Source: Elymus sibiricus
Lineage: Eukaryota; Streptophyta; Magnoliopsida; Poales; Poaceae
Length of the DNA: 64,000 nt
Direction: 5' to 3'
Assembly: GCA_039707655.1 (NCBI GenBank)
Contig: CM077668.1
Location: 64,311,086 to 64,375,085 of the forward strand
Under the pieces are notes generated by a model. It was not told the origin of the DNA and made no database searches. It worked only from the letters and a program-made list of their open reading frames with translations. The position numbers were made by a program, and so were the translations under genes. Shown here in pieces: positions 44,338 to 56,913 of this stretch (positions are counted from its first letter, which is position 1; every line of letters begins with the position of its first letter).

Positions 44338-45380
44338 TTCCCAGCAAGTCACGCTACCCTCACTATCAAAAGATAGCCTACACAGTCTTCATGGCATCGC
44401 GAAAACTTTGGCACTACTTCCAAAAGTGTTTGGTGACCGTGGCATCCGACGTCCCGTTAAGTGACATAATCAATAATAGGGATGCAATGGGGCGCATCGC
44501 CAAATGGGCCATAGAGCTCCTACCTTTTGAAATTATCTACAAACCACGTCGGGCCATTAAATCCCAGGTGTTGGCGGACTTCGTAGCCGAATGGACCGAA
44601 GCCGAACTCCCCCGTGAGTACAGTACTTACTCGCATTGGACAATGTATTTCGATGGCTCCAAAATTCTCGCCAGCCTAGGGGCTGGCGTGGTGCTCACTT
44701 CACCCACGGGAGATAACATTAGATACGTGCTACAAATCATGTACACGGACTCCAACAATGCGGCTGAATACGAAGCCCTCCTACACGGACTCCGGATAGC
44801 AGTCTCTATGGGTGTCAAACGCCTGGAGGTCCGAGGTGATTCCAACCTAGCCATCTCACAAATCAACGGCGAGTTCGACGCCAAAGACCCGAAGATGACA
44901 GCTTACCGAAACGCCGTCATAAAGATCTCGGCCAGGTTCGAGGGGTTGGAGTTTCACCATATACCCCGAGATAGCAACCAGGCCGCAGATATACTCGCCC
45001 GATTGGGCGCAAAATGGGATATGGTCCCAGAAAACACCTTCCTCGAACGGCTTTTCAAGCCATCTGTAGTCTGGCACGATAGCAAGGGAACGTCGGATTC
45101 AATCGATGTCGGGCAACAGGCCCCGCCCGAAGACGATGAAGGTATCATAGGCGGCTCAATGGTCTGGGAGACTGCCTCAATGCATGAAGTCATGGCAGTC
45201 ATCGCACCATGGACTAAGCCGCTCCTCGCGTACCTACTCCGAAAAGAGCTCCCCGATAACCAAACCAACTCCCGCCGGATTGTAAGGCAGTCTAAAGCCT
45301 ACAAGGTTCATGAAGGGGAACTTTATAAAATGAGCACAACGGGCGTCGTCCAAAGATGCATATCCGAGGAAGAAGGAAAA
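44290..45380 (+). pseudogene. pol: element E pol, part 2: RNase H domains
   Basis: Continues part 1 after a one-base frame change. The first RNase H ends around Y-K-P-R-R-A-I-K-S-Q-V-L-A-D-F-V-A-E-W. A second, plant Tat-type (dual or archaeal-like) RNase H follows, with M-Y-F-D-G-S-K, N-N-A-A-E-Y-E-A-L, R-G-D-S-N-L-A-I-S-Q and R-D-S-N-Q-A-A-D, so its four acidic residues are present. The frame is lost again near 45378-45382, where the next frame takes over with I-L-R-E-I-H-S-G. A second RNase H is a marker of the Tat lineage. Confidence 0.88.
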
Positions 45381-46426
45381 TACTTCGGGAGATACACTCC
45401 GGCATGAGCGGACACCATGCCGCTGCTCCGACTTTGGTCAGCAAGGCTTTCCGAGCCGGTTTCTATTGGCCAACTGCAGGCGTCGACGCCTCGGCATTAG
45501 TACAACGTTGCCCAGGCTGTCAGGTATTCGCCAAGCAGAGGCACATGCCCCCCACGGCCCTTCGCACCATCCCCATCACTTGGCCTTTCGCGGTCTGGGG
45601 GCTCGATATGGTCGGGCCACTCAAGGGTGGATCAAACAAAAATAAATACCTCCTCGTCATGGTAGACAAATTTACCAAGTGGATCGAAGCAAAGCCGGTC
45701 ACCTCGGCCGAAGCTGTCCACGTAATCGGATTTATCTCGGGGGTAGTACATCGTTACGGTGTCCCCCACAGTCTGATTACAGATAACGAAACTAACTTCA
45801 CGGCCAAAGAGGTTAAGGCATGGTGTAAAAAAATGGGCATTAAGCTCGACTACGCGTCCGTCTACCACCCACAGTCTAATGGGCAGGTGGAGCGAGCCAA
45901 TGGGCTAATCCTTAGCGATATTAAGCCAAGGTTAGTTTGCTCCCTTAAAAAAGCTGACTGTAAATGGATCGAGGAACTTGATTCCGTATTATGGGGCTTG
46001 CGTACAACACCAAACAGGTCCACCGGATATACCCCGTTTTTTATGGTGTACGGCGTCGAGGCGGTCCTCCCCTACGACATCATACACGACGCACCTCGGG
46101 TGCGTATGTATGAGGAGCTAGAGGCCGAGCTTGATCGGCAAGATGCCCTAGATGCTCTCGAAGAGGAACGCAATGTCGCACGGGCACGGTCAGCTATTTA
46201 TCAGCAGCAGGCCCGATGCTACCTTGGCAGAGAGGTTCGTGCCAAAGAATTCATTGTCGGGGATCTCGTAATGAGGCTACACCCCGAAAAACAAAAGCAC
46301 AAACTCTCCCCTAGATGGGACGGGCCGTTCATCATTGACCAAGTACTCATCGGAGGAGCCTATCGAATACGAGATCCGGAGGACGGCCGATTAGAGCCCC
46401 ATCCCTGGAACGCGGCGCTACTCTGA
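45381..46426 (+). pseudogene. pol: element E pol, part 3: integrase
   Basis: The open frame runs to 46426. The zinc region has H...H-H and C-P-G-C. The catalytic triad is intact in the 45356-based numbering: D84 (G-L-D-M-V-G-P), D143 (I-T-D-N-E-T-N-F) and E179 (N-G-Q-V-E-R-A-N-G). The C-terminal part, W-D-G-P-F-I-I and G-A-Y-R-I-R-D, is the usual Gypsy C-terminal domain without a chromodomain. The domain alone looks intact but can only be made after two upstream frame changes. Confidence 0.92.
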
Positions 46427-47212
46427 CGCTTCTACGCTTGACACCTCGCACACGGTCCGTATAAAAAACTTGTACCTGCTATTTGTCTTAAGCTTTTACT
46501 CATTATTTATTTTTTCCACCTCGGAACATTATTTAAATGACCCCGGGGACGATATAGCATGTTCTTTTCAAAACATGAGCTATTCCACCTCTTATGTACT
46601 ATCGTCTTTTGAGCCACCATATGCATCAATTCGTTTTAAGATTTGGCCAAGCTGGGTTGCCGGGCTCCTGTGCTTGCCCCTTACGTTCCCGATATTTCGG
46701 CTAGGGGGCAAAGGGAGCACCGCTGTGATTGTTACTCCCGGATCAGCCGGTGTAGTACCTTAGACGGACAAAGCCAAAAGCTAGCGTTCATATAATGCGA
46801 ATCGGTCGGCCATGACATAGGACTAACGTGGCAGGGGTCTTTTCAAACCCCGACCAGGGGCTTTACCCCCGAGGTCATCCGTCTTCGGACAGATGTGTTC
46901 GGCACAGTGACCCGAGGAAAGGAACTGTTGGAAGAACTATTTTCCTCGGAAGATGTTTCTTACGTTAAATAGTATATAACATAACTTTCCGTTACCCTCT
47001 TGTCTTTCGAGCCGCATAGCCCGATTGCCTTGTCGCCTGAAGCATCTAGTTCGATAACCTCGGCCGGTAGTATGGGACACTCCTCGGCGTTTATCTGAGG
47101 AGGCGGAAGCCAAAGGCTGGCCGACAGAGTTTGGAAAACAGATTGAAAAAAGACATAAATACTTCGGTACATAAAGTCATACAAAGTTTTCACGCGCGGT
47201 CTAGCCCATCTA
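46427..47212. other. spacer between pol and the antisense ORF of element E
   Basis: Non-coding, with GGGGGCAAAGGGAGCACC and CTCGG-rich words. It probably carries the 3' end of the antisense transcript. No convincing exon is seen. Confidence 0.5.
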
Positions 47213-48840
47213 TTAGGGTGTCCAATGCCTTGATCCGGCCTCCCTCGCACCTTCTCGGCAAGCTAATACTTTCCAAGCCTGGATCCGACGGCGGGCTCTT
47301 TTAAGCTGTTCGGCTAGCATGGCCATGTCCTTGGGGACCGGCACCACCTCAGGCCATAAAGCCTGGTGCACATCCTTCATTGATTTCCGTGCCCTTTCGT
47401 GCACCTCGGATAGACGAACGGCCATGTCTTCGGACATCGGACCCCGAGATTCCGGAGGAAGACCAAACAAAGAAGCTGCCAAACAAAACAACATTTGCAT
47501 GACAAATCACCTCGGACAAATTACATGACAAGTATCCCTCAAGATTTATAACTTACCATAAATCATGTCGTCTGTTCGCCGATTTTTTGCTTCCGCAACA
47601 GCGAGATGAGCCTTTAAGCTCTCAATCTCCTGGGCCTGGCGGGCATTCTCAGCCCTAAGCACATTCACGCTGTCCACTCTTTGAGTAACCATGTGTTGAT
47701 TTGCCTGACACTGCGATTCTGCATACGCCAGATCCTCGCTGGCCTGCTTCAGGTCTCTTTCAAGATGGCCAAGGGCCTCCACTGCTACAAGTGATTCTGG
47801 CGTCAACTCTACTTTCATTGGCATTAACCAATCTAAGCACAAAGCACTTACCGTGCGCCTCTCTGGTGAATTTCTTCACCTGTTCAACCTCAGACAAGGC
47901 CGCGTCAAGCCGCACCTTTGTTTCAGATAATGTCGAGGTCAATTGCTCATTCTTCAAGCGAGCTTCTTGTTCACAGACGTGGCTGTCGGTTAGTATTTAA
48001 GTCTTGATTCGACCCCAGGGGCTCGTACCAAGCCTTAGGGGATACTACCATACTTGGTAGTCATATTTGTCTTCAAACCTTACCCACAGCCCCCGTGACA
48101 AGATGCCCAGCGATTCATCGAAGGCACCTCGGGTCGCCCCGAGGTATGCATCCACCGCGCTTAGGGCACTGAACTCCTTGTCCGAGAAAGCCGGATTATT
48201 CAGAGAAGCTTTTCGCCGACGATAATTCGTGGCACATTGAATCTCGGACGGAGTGGCTGATGTCGCCGAGTCCTCGGGCTGAGGGGCTCCGGGGTCAACT
48301 CCAGTGGGATTGCGGGCATCTGTTTCTTTGGGCGGGGCCGCGACTCCCTCAGCCCCCGTAGTTGCTGTGGCGGATAAAGGCTGCCTACAAGTGATCGGGA
48401 AGTTTAAAATCCGAAGTGTCTTTGCAGCAGCATAGTTCAAAGTATTACCCAGTGATTGAGGGGGAACTTTCGCCTGCCCCCGTGACCTCGGCTTGAGCTT
48501 CTTGCACCTCCGACGGTGGCCTTCCCAATGAAGCCGATTCTCTGTGTAGGCATTGGGAGTGCCGCCCCTTTGGAGGAGAAGTCAGATGACTGGGGGCTGG
48601 AGGACGAGGGGCGCTCTTTCATTTAGGGGAAGGGAGTGTTACCGATAAGGCTGGCCTCGTCCCCGGCGCATGCGGAAAGATTTCTATCGTCGAGCTGTCA
48701 AGGCTCTCCAGGAAAAATTTCCTCCCTTCGTAAATAAGGGCCAGGTCTTCATCCTCGTTGTAAAGGGGGTCTTCCGCGCGACAGTGCAACTCTGGCTCAG
48801 GGGCCGAACTGCTCACGCCCTCAAGCCAATGCCTCCACCT
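47213..48840 (-). pseudogene. antisense ORF of element E, C-terminal exons
   Basis: Minus-strand reading pieces follow each other: 48840-48619 (after an AG acceptor, R-W-R-H-W-L-E-G; acidic, E-D-E-D-L-A-L-I-Y-E-G-R-K-F), 48622-48437 (Ser-rich), 48440-48045 (R-R-R-K-A-S-L-N-N-P, L-S-A-V-D-A-Y-L-G-A), 47842-47546 (coiled coil, A-E-N-A-R-Q-A-Q-E-I-E-S-L-K) and 47500-47213 (R-A-R-R-R-I-Q-A-W-K). The frame changes near 48620 and 48440 are not at splice sites, so the gene is decayed. It belongs to the putative gypsy-type transposon protein class; its first exons are at 63258-64000. Role unknown. Confidence 0.7.
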
Positions 48841-48882
48841 CTGTTCAAGGTGTGATGTGTAACGGATTAATGTTAAAGATCC

Positions 48883-50440
48883 TGCTACTTGTAGCTTGCG
48901 TTAGTATTTCCCCGAAGAGGAAGGGATGATGCAGCATAGTAGAGATAAGTATTTCCCTCAGTTATGAAGCCAAGGTTATCGAACCAGCAGGAGAATCACG
49001 CAACACCTCGTTAGCAGCACCTGCACACAAACAACAAATCCTTGCACCCAACGCAAACGAGAGGGTGTCAATCTCTCGACGGTCAATTGCAAGATTAAAT
49101 TGTATGTGATAGATAGATAGAAACAAAAATACAAAATAAAATAAATAAACTAAATGGTAGCAATATTTTTAGGGTTTTAGTAATATGATTTAGATAGACC
49201 CGGGGGCCATAGTTTTCACTAGAGGCTTCTCTCGAGAAAATAGCATACGGTGGGTAGACAAATTACTGTTGGGCAATTGATAGAAAAGCAAATAATCATG
49301 ACGATATCCAAGGCAATGATCATGTATATAGGCATCACGTCCGAGACAAGTAGACCGACTCCTCCCTGCATCTACTACTATTACTCCACACATCGACCGC
49401 TATCCAGCATGCATCTAGTGTATTAAGTCCACAAAGAACGGAGTAACGCCTTAAGAACGATGACATGATGTAGACAAGATAAACTCACGTATGAATAAAC
49501 CCCATCTTTTTACCCTTAATAGCAACGATACATACGTGTCATGTCCCTTTCAGTCACTGGGATTGAGCACCGCAAGATCGAACCCATTACAAAGCATCTC
49601 TTCCCATGGCAAGATAAATCAATCTAGTTGGCCAAACCAAATCAATAGATCCGAGAAGAAATACGAGGCTATAATAATCATGCATAAAAGAGTGCAACAA
49701 AGACTCAAACAATATTCATGGATAATCTGATCATAAACTCACAATTCATCGGATCCCAACAAACACACCGCAAAAAGTGATTACATCGGATAGAACTCCA
49801 AGAACATCGAGGAGAACATTGTATTGAAGATCAAAAAGAGAGAAGAAGCCATCTAACTACTGCCTATGGACCCGATGGTCTGTGGTAAACTACTCACGCA
49901 TCATCGGAAGGGCAGCAAGGTTGATGAAGAGCCCCTCCGTGATCGATTCCCCCTCCGGCAGAGTACCTGAGAAGGACCCCAGATGGGATCTCTCTGGAAC
50001 AGAAACTTGCAGCGGAGGAAAAAGTATTTCGTGGACTCCCCTGAGGGTTTCTGTTTTTTCCTGAATTTATAGTGGTGGAATTAGGTCAAACAAAGCAAAG
50101 GGGTCCCACGAGGCACCAGGGCGCGCCTGCCCCCCCAGGCGCGCCCTGGTGGCTCGTGGCCACCTCCTGGGTCTTCTGGCCTTCTCCCGAAGCTTCTAGT
50201 GTTTATCTTGTCCAGAAAAAAAATCTCCAAAAAGTTTCGTGGCATTTGGACTTTGTTTGGCATTGATTTTCTGTAAAACAAAAACAGGACAGAAAACAGC
50301 AACTGGCACTGGGCACTAAGTTAATAGGTTAGTCTCCAAAAATGATATCTAATTGCTGTAAATGATTATAAAAACATCCAAGATTGATAATATAACAGCA
50401 TGGAACAATAAAAAATTATAGATACGTTGGAGACGTATCA
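48883..50440 (-). repeat. 3' LTR of element D
   Basis: 1558 bp from TGCTACTTGTAG to GTTGGAGACGTATCA (plus strand). It carries the GC hairpin around 50118-50152 and the B-type word GACCGACTCCTCCCTGC. Confidence 0.92.
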
Positions 50441-52992
50441 GCATACCCAAGCTTAATTCCTGCTCGTCCTCGAGTAGGTAAATGATAAAAACAGAATTTT
50501 TAATGTGGAATGCTGCCTAACATATTCATCACATATTCTTTTCTTTTGTAGCATGGACATTGGACTTGAATGATTCAAAGCAATAGTCTATAATTTGACA
50601 TGAAGATATAAATACTCAAGCATGCTAACAAGCAACCATGTCTTTCAAAATATCAACGCTAAAGAAAGTTATCCCTAGCCCATTATGCTCAATCATTGAT
50701 CCATTCATGAAACACACTCAAATATTAGCTACATCCAATGCACAAGTATGACAATAGTGCTCTCTAGTTGGTGCTTTATAAGAGAAGATGGAGACTCAAA
50801 GTAAAAAAAAAATTGCATAAAAGTAAATAGACAGGCCCTTCGCGGAGGGAAGCAAAGATTTGCTAATGTGCTAGAGCTCAAAGCTGAAATTAGAGAGATA
50901 AAAATATTTTGAGAGGCATGCTTTTCCTGTCAATGAAAACGACCGAGGATTCCCAATATTTTCCATGCTAGACACATCATAGGCGGTTCCCAAACAGAAA
51001 GTAAAGTTTATTTCCTTTCCACCATTCTTTCACAATCCATGGCTAGCCATATCCACGGGTGCCCTCCAAACCAATACTTTCCAAGGAATTTTGTTGTTAT
51101 TAATTTTGATTTCATTGTGGGACTGGGCATCCCTATTACCAGCCACTCTCTCGTGCAATGACAAGTGAATAAACACTCATCGTGAGAATAACACACCTAG
51201 CATGGAAAATAATGGCCACCCCCTGCCGCTTCATGAGCGGTACGGGCACACAAAACAGAAAAATTATTTTGAAAATTAGAGTTGGCACGCAAATTTACTT
51301 GGAACGGCATTAAAATACCGCATATACGTAGATATAGTGGACTCATTTGGCACAACTTGGGTTTAAGGATTTTGGATGCACAAGCAGTATTTCCGCTTAG
51401 TACAAATGAAGGCTAGCAAAAGATTGAGAAGCAACCAACCAAAAAATGAAAACGGTCATAAACATGCATTGTACATAACTAACACCGAATAATGCACCAT
51501 AAGTAGGATATAATTTCATTGCATAACTATTGACTTAACGTGCATGCATAGGGAATCACAAACCTTAACACTAATATTCTTACTAAATCACAATTACTCA
51601 CTATCATGACTCACGTATTATCATTTCCATATCGCAAAACTATTGCAAGGAATCACACTCATCCTATCCAATGATCTATATGAAAGTTTTTATTTATATC
51701 CCTCTTGAATATTCATCACTTTGGGACCAAATTCATATCTTGTGCAAATTACCGTTACTATTGTCAACTCTCAAAAAGATTTAAGTGAAGCACGAGAGTG
51801 CAAATATTTCTTCAAAATTTCAATCTTATCAATTCTCAAAATAATATAAGTGAAGCATGAGAATTCATTTCTCCAAAATTTTAATCTTATCAATTCTCAA
51901 AATAATATAAGTGAAGCAGCATGAGAATTCATTTCTTCAAAATTTCAATCAACTCTCAAAATAATATAAGTGAAGCATGAGAGTTTATTTCTTCAAAATA
52001 TAGCCACCACCGTGCTCAGAAAGATTTAAGTGAAGCACTAGAGCAACTGCCTAGCTCAAAAAATTTAAGTGAAGCACATAGAGTATTCTAACAAATGATG
52101 ATAAACGTGTGGCTCTCTCAAGATAGGTGTGTTCAGCAAAGATGATTGCGACAAACTAAAAAGCAAACAAAGCAAAGACTCATATAATACAAGACGCTCC
52201 AAGTAAAACCCATATCATGTGACTAATAAAAATATAGCTCCAAGTAAAATTACCGATGGTTGGTAGAAGAAAGAGGGGATGCCTTCCGGGGCATCCCCAA
52301 GCTTAGATGCTTGAGTCTTCCTTGAATATTACCTTGGGGTGCCTCAGGCATCCCCAAGCTTATGCTTTTACTACTCCTTATTCCTTCATCCATCGTGATC
52401 TCACCCAAAACTTGAAAACTTCAATCACACAAAACTCAACAAAACCTTCGTGAGATCCGTTAGCATAACAAAATAAATCACTACTCTAAGTACTGTTGCA
52501 AACCCATTCATATTTTATTTTTGCATTATACCTACTGTACTCTAACTTCACCATGGCTTATACCCCCCGATACAATCCATAGATTCATCAAAACAATCAA
52601 GTAGTGCATCAAAAACAGAACAGTCTGTAGCAATCTATTTAAAACCATACTTCTGTAACTCCAAAAATTCTGAAAAATTAGGACAACGTGGGTAATTCAT
52701 ATACCAATACTGTGTAAAAATTTCATATTTTCTGACACTCCAGTACAGAAACAAAATTCGGGCACTGGACGCAAAACTTTCTGTTTTCCAAACAGCATCA
52801 ATTATATTATCTTCCAAATCATCCTAAAGGTATTACTTGGCACAAACACTAATTAAAAACACAAAAACACATTCATACCAGTAGCATAAATGTGAAAACA
52901 CACAAAAACAGAAAAAAATTTATTTTATTCATTGGGTTGCCTCCCAACAAGCGCTATTGTTTTATGCCCCTAGCTAGGCATAATGCATGATT
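50441..52992 (-). other. 3' non-coding internal region of element D
   Basis: No coding signal. Contains the hairpin GGGGATGCC (52275-52283), TTCCGG, GGCATCCCC (52290-52298), a second weaker one near 52335, three tandem AATATAAGTGAAGCA-type units (51840-51980) and the conserved GGTTGCCTCCCAACAA (52935-52950). Confidence 0.7.
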
Positions 52993-53438
52993 TCAAGTAT
53001 TGTCATCTTTCAAGTTGATTCCATAAGTGGCCCTCATAATTGATTCATATGGTGCTTTAATTCTTTTCCTAGGGAAATGTTCCATACCCTTTTTTAATGG
53101 AAATTGAAATTTTATATTCCCTTCTTTCATATCAATAACGGCACCTATAGTTCGTAAGAACGGTCTACCAAGTATTATGGGGCAAGAAGAATTGCATTCA
53201 ATATCAAGAACAATAAAATCAACGGGCACATAGTTTCTATTTGCAAGAATAAGAACATCATTAATTCTACCCATTGGCTTTTTAATAGTTGAATCCGCAA
53301 GATGCAAATTAAGAGAACATTCATCTATATTAGTGAGACCTAGCACATCACATAGAGATTTTGGAATTGTGGAAACGCTAGCACCCAAATCACATAAAGC
53401 ATTGCACTCATAATTTTTTATTTTAACTCTAATGGTGG
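52993..53438 (-). pseudogene. element D gag-protease, C-terminal part (protease)
   Basis: The minus-strand frame up to the CACTA insertion has C-D-L-G-A-S-V-S-T-I-P, N-R-N-Y-V-P-V-D-F-I-V and I-L-G-R-P-F-L, as in element B, and stops at the same place (L-K-D-D-N-T). It joins across the CACTA with 61491-62739. The longer open stretch to 53646 is CACTA terminal sequence read in frame by chance. Confidence 0.88.
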
Positions 53439-53441
53439 GTT

Positions 53442-54005
53442 CACTACAGGAATCAGCTGATTTGCCATCTGACTTCGCAGACGGCAAAGGACCAGAAAGC
53501 GGATGGCAAAGGTCTTTGCCGTCTGCCGCAGACGGCAAACGCTTCCGGCACTGGAAGCTACGGTAATGAGCTTCTTTACCGTCTGCATTCGTACAGCGGA
53601 CGGCAAAGACCTTTGCCGTCAGCTTTCCTGGCCAAGCAGACGGCAAAGAAAGTGGACGGCAAAGAATAGACGTTAGCCACGTCAGGTGGCTAACGGGAGA
53701 CTTTGCCGTCTGCCGGCGGACGGCAAACGTGCTCTCCCCTTTGCCGTCTGCTTCCTGACATCAGCAGACCCATGGCATAACGTCACTCCCCACGCTCTTT
53801 GCCATCTGCCGCTCTTTTTCTTTGCCGTCTGCTTGCGGACGGCAAAGAACCACTCTCCTTTGCCGTCTGCCAGCGGACGGCATAATGACCAAATGGGTCA
53901 GACCCAGTACTCCTAGGTTGCACAGGTTGTTGCCACGTGGCACCTTTGCCGTCCGCTGGCTGGCGGCAAAGACCTTTGCCATCTGCTGGCAGATGGCAAA
54001 GTGCC
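53442..54005. repeat. left CACTA subterminal repeat region
   Basis: About twenty TTTGCCGTCTGC or GCAGACGGCAAA motifs, often as back-to-back inverted pairs (for example near 53515 and 53700). ORFs here are chance. Confidence 0.85.
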
Positions 54006-54063
54006 TGTATTGCCCCTCTTTATTTTGTTTTTTGTTATATCCAAGCATTTTCACAGCAAATAT

Positions 54064-54064
54064 A

Positions 54065-54140
<76 letters not shown>
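54064..54140. repeat. (TA)n microsatellite
   Basis: About 38 TA units in a row inside the CACTA 3' part. Confidence 0.95.
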
Positions 54141-54142
<2 letters not shown>

Positions 54143-54415
54143 CATAGGGCAAACAGTATGTGCAAGTTTCACAGCAAGTATATGATATCCAACACATAAG
54201 AAACTATATCCCTGCCACATGGATATGATCATCCAACAGATATACCAAAACAAAATGTGCAAGTTTCACCATATTACAATAGTTTCATCCATAGGTAGCA
54301 AGTTTCACATTGTTCATGGATACAAAATCAAAACAAAAAGTAAACACAAGCACTCCATCAATGCAAGCTTCCGTCAAGTGAATCAAATCTGCAAAATGGG
54401 AAATAAGAAAGTTAG

Positions 54416-55380
54416 AAGAAGAAGACTAGAAGAAGAAGAAGAAGAAGAAGAAGAAGAAGAAGAAGAAGAAGAAAAAGAAGAAGACTAGAAGAAGAAGAAG
54501 AAGAAGAACAAGAAGAATAAGAAGCAGCAGAAGAAGAAGAACAAGAGTTTTTCTTCTCTTTCTTTTTCTCCTCTTGTTTTTCTTCTTCTTATTGCTTGTT
54601 TGTGTCATTTTAGAGCTAACCTAGGTAATTATGCCATTTTTGACCTAACTAAGCTTATTGTGTCATTTTGGAGGAAAATAAGCTAAGTATATGACATTTA
54701 TGAGGTTACCAAGGTTATTATGCCATTTTTGAAACCAATAAGCTAATTATGTCATAAATGGACTAAATAAGCTAATTATGTAATTTTGGAGGGAAATTAG
54801 CTAAGTATGTCTTTTTTGGGGAAAATAAGCTAAGAAGAAGAAGAAGAAGAAGACTAGAAGAAGAAGAAATGGACTAAATAAGCTAATTATGTCATTTTGG
54901 AGGATAATTAGCTAAGTATGTCTTCTTCTTCTTCTTCTTCTAGTCTTCTTCTTCTTCTTTTTATTCTTCTTCTTCTTCTAGTCTTCTTCTTCTTCTTCTT
55001 CTTCTATTCCTTATTTGTGTCATTTTAGAGCTAACCTAGGTAAGTATGCCATTTTTGTGCTAACCAAGGAAAATAAGGTAAGTATAGGTCATTTTTGTGC
55101 TAACCTAGGTAATTATGCCATTTTTGAGCTAAATTAGGTAAGTATAGGTCAGTTTAGAGCTGACTTAGGCAATTATGTCATTTTGGAGGATAATAAGCTA
55201 AGTATATGACATTTATGAGGTAACCAAGGTTATTATGCCATTTTTGCAACGAATAAGCCAATTATGTCATAAATGGACTAAATAAGCTAATTATGTCATT
55301 TTGGAGGATAATTAGCTATATAAGTATGTCTTTTTTGGGGAAAATAAGCTAAGTATGTGGCATAATAGAGAAAACTTACC
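54416..55380. repeat. (GAA)n/(TTC)n tracts and degenerate A/T-rich tandem repeats
   Basis: GAA-rich runs at 54416-54545 and 54833-54867 face TTC-rich runs at 54548-54595 and 54922-55012, so the DNA can pair with itself. Between and after them, a degenerate unit with ATGCCATTTTTG and AATAAGCTAA words repeats from 54605 to 55370. No exon is seen; this is the 3' flank of the Transposase_24 gene. Confidence 0.8.
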
Positions 55381-55385
55381 GGAGG

Positions 55386-56876
55386 TCAAGCATCGGGGTT
55401 CGGCAGGCCAGTTTCACCTGGAGAAGGGTTGTGTGATGCAGCTTTGGAGTTATGCTGCACCAAAGATCATTTGCAAAGTCTCGTTAGCATGATGACACTC
55501 AAATGTTAAGACTTGTAACTAATGACCATTCAAATGAAACTCACCGTTCCTGCTCTAGTAATGACCGGCATCGGTGGAGGGGTCTGACCGGTCTTCTCGC
55601 ACATAGACTGCACATTTGGTTTTGACGAGTCAGTCATATAGGTTAGTAATGAAACGAACATATTACGTGCATGATTTGGCTAATATGCATAAGAAACTTA
55701 CCACGAGGAGCTCGTACATGGCCCGGTGAGACGCATCATTCCGTGCCCTCTCCTCCTCCAACAACCTAGCCGTCTTCTCCTCCGCCAGCCGTTCCCTCTC
55801 CGCCGCCAGCTGGTCCCTCTCCTCCAGAAGCGCCTGGGTTGTCTCTCTCTCTTTATGAAGAGCAGCCTGCAACACCACTCCTCGTTAGCATTTTAATCAT
55901 GGATGGGCACACACACAATGTAATGGAGGAAAGATATCTGAGTCCGTATAACTTACCTCGATGGCGAGATCGACTGGCCGTGGACGAGGCCTTATCTCAG
56001 GACAGGAGCTCGTTTGGCGCGCCTTGATCTCCAGGAGAGTGCGAGGACAACGTATAAGTCCATCTCCAATGGCTATCGAGCCATGGGGCCTCCCGCCACC
56101 AGATATCATCACCAGCTCTGGATCAAAGGGATGCTGGCTCGGGTTAAAGTCCTCCCCTTTCCTCGCCTTCCCCTCATCTCTGTACCTCACGAGCTTGTGG
56201 TGGGAGGAGATGTTGGTGAAGTTCTCTGGATTTTCGAGGTCAGCCTCAGAGAATGCCTTGACCTTCTTGTACGAGGTGGTATGGGCCATGGCATAGAGGT
56301 CGTAAACCTCTGGCACCTCCGTGTTATTGTGTCCCGCCTAAAAGAGAGGAACAAAGTATTAGTAAAGGGCTCAAGCTAGCATGAAGAATGAATTGCATGA
56401 ATCATGAAGCAAACCACATACCCAGTTCCGCCCGAACTGAAATAAGTTGGCGCTGCCTTGATGGTGTGGCACACCAACCATTTGGGCACACCGGTCCTTG
56501 GCATTGTCGTGGACGGCTTGCCAGCGGCCTGTGCACCACTCATCCACCAACGCCTCCCAACAATCCATCTTATCCGCACACCATCTCGGGGGCACCTAAG
56601 TTAGTAAAGAGAAATTTGAGCGCTACGCCTACGAATCAAATCAAGGAAACTAAGTACAATGCCTTAAGAATAGTTAATTACCTTCATGTACTGATCCTTC
56701 TTCAGAAACTTAGCCTGGCACGACGCCTTGTCCTTCTTAATACCACGCGTGGCGTAGTAGTCTCGAACAGCCTGCGGTCGAGCCTCGTACCATAAGTTTT
56801 GTAGTAGGCACCTGCACTCGCTATCGATAACCTGTGCCGCCTCCTCCTCGTATCCCTCATCACACCTGTAGAAGGT
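55386..56876 (-). CDS. Transposase_24-type protein gene of the CACTA element
   Basis: Minus-strand exons with canonical GT...AG ends and matching phases: 56682-56876, 56422-56595, 55957-56337, 55702-55866, 55545-55606 and 55386-55454. The stop is at 55386-55388. The protein has R-D-Y-Y-A-T-R-G-I-K-K-D, W-E-A-L-V-D-E-W-C-T, H-H-Q-G-S-A-N-L-F-Q-F-G-R-N-W and A-M-A-H-T-T-S-Y-K-K, the conserved run of the Ptta/En/Spm transposase family PF03004. A coiled coil follows (A-A-E-R-E-R-L-A-E-E-K-T-A-R-L-L-E-E-E-R). Such proteins probably bind the subterminal repeats, as TnpA does. The first exon's acceptor at 56876 would pair with a donor at about 56953 in the exon before, so the gene may be joined to the TNP2 unit. 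Confidence 0.75.
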
Positions 56877-56913
56877 CTGCAATCAAACGAGACAACACTG
56901 ATTAGTAAAATAA

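Noticed and set aside
54035..54262. Ile/Tyr repeat ORFs over the (TA)n tract
   Set aside because: Pure microsatellite translation.
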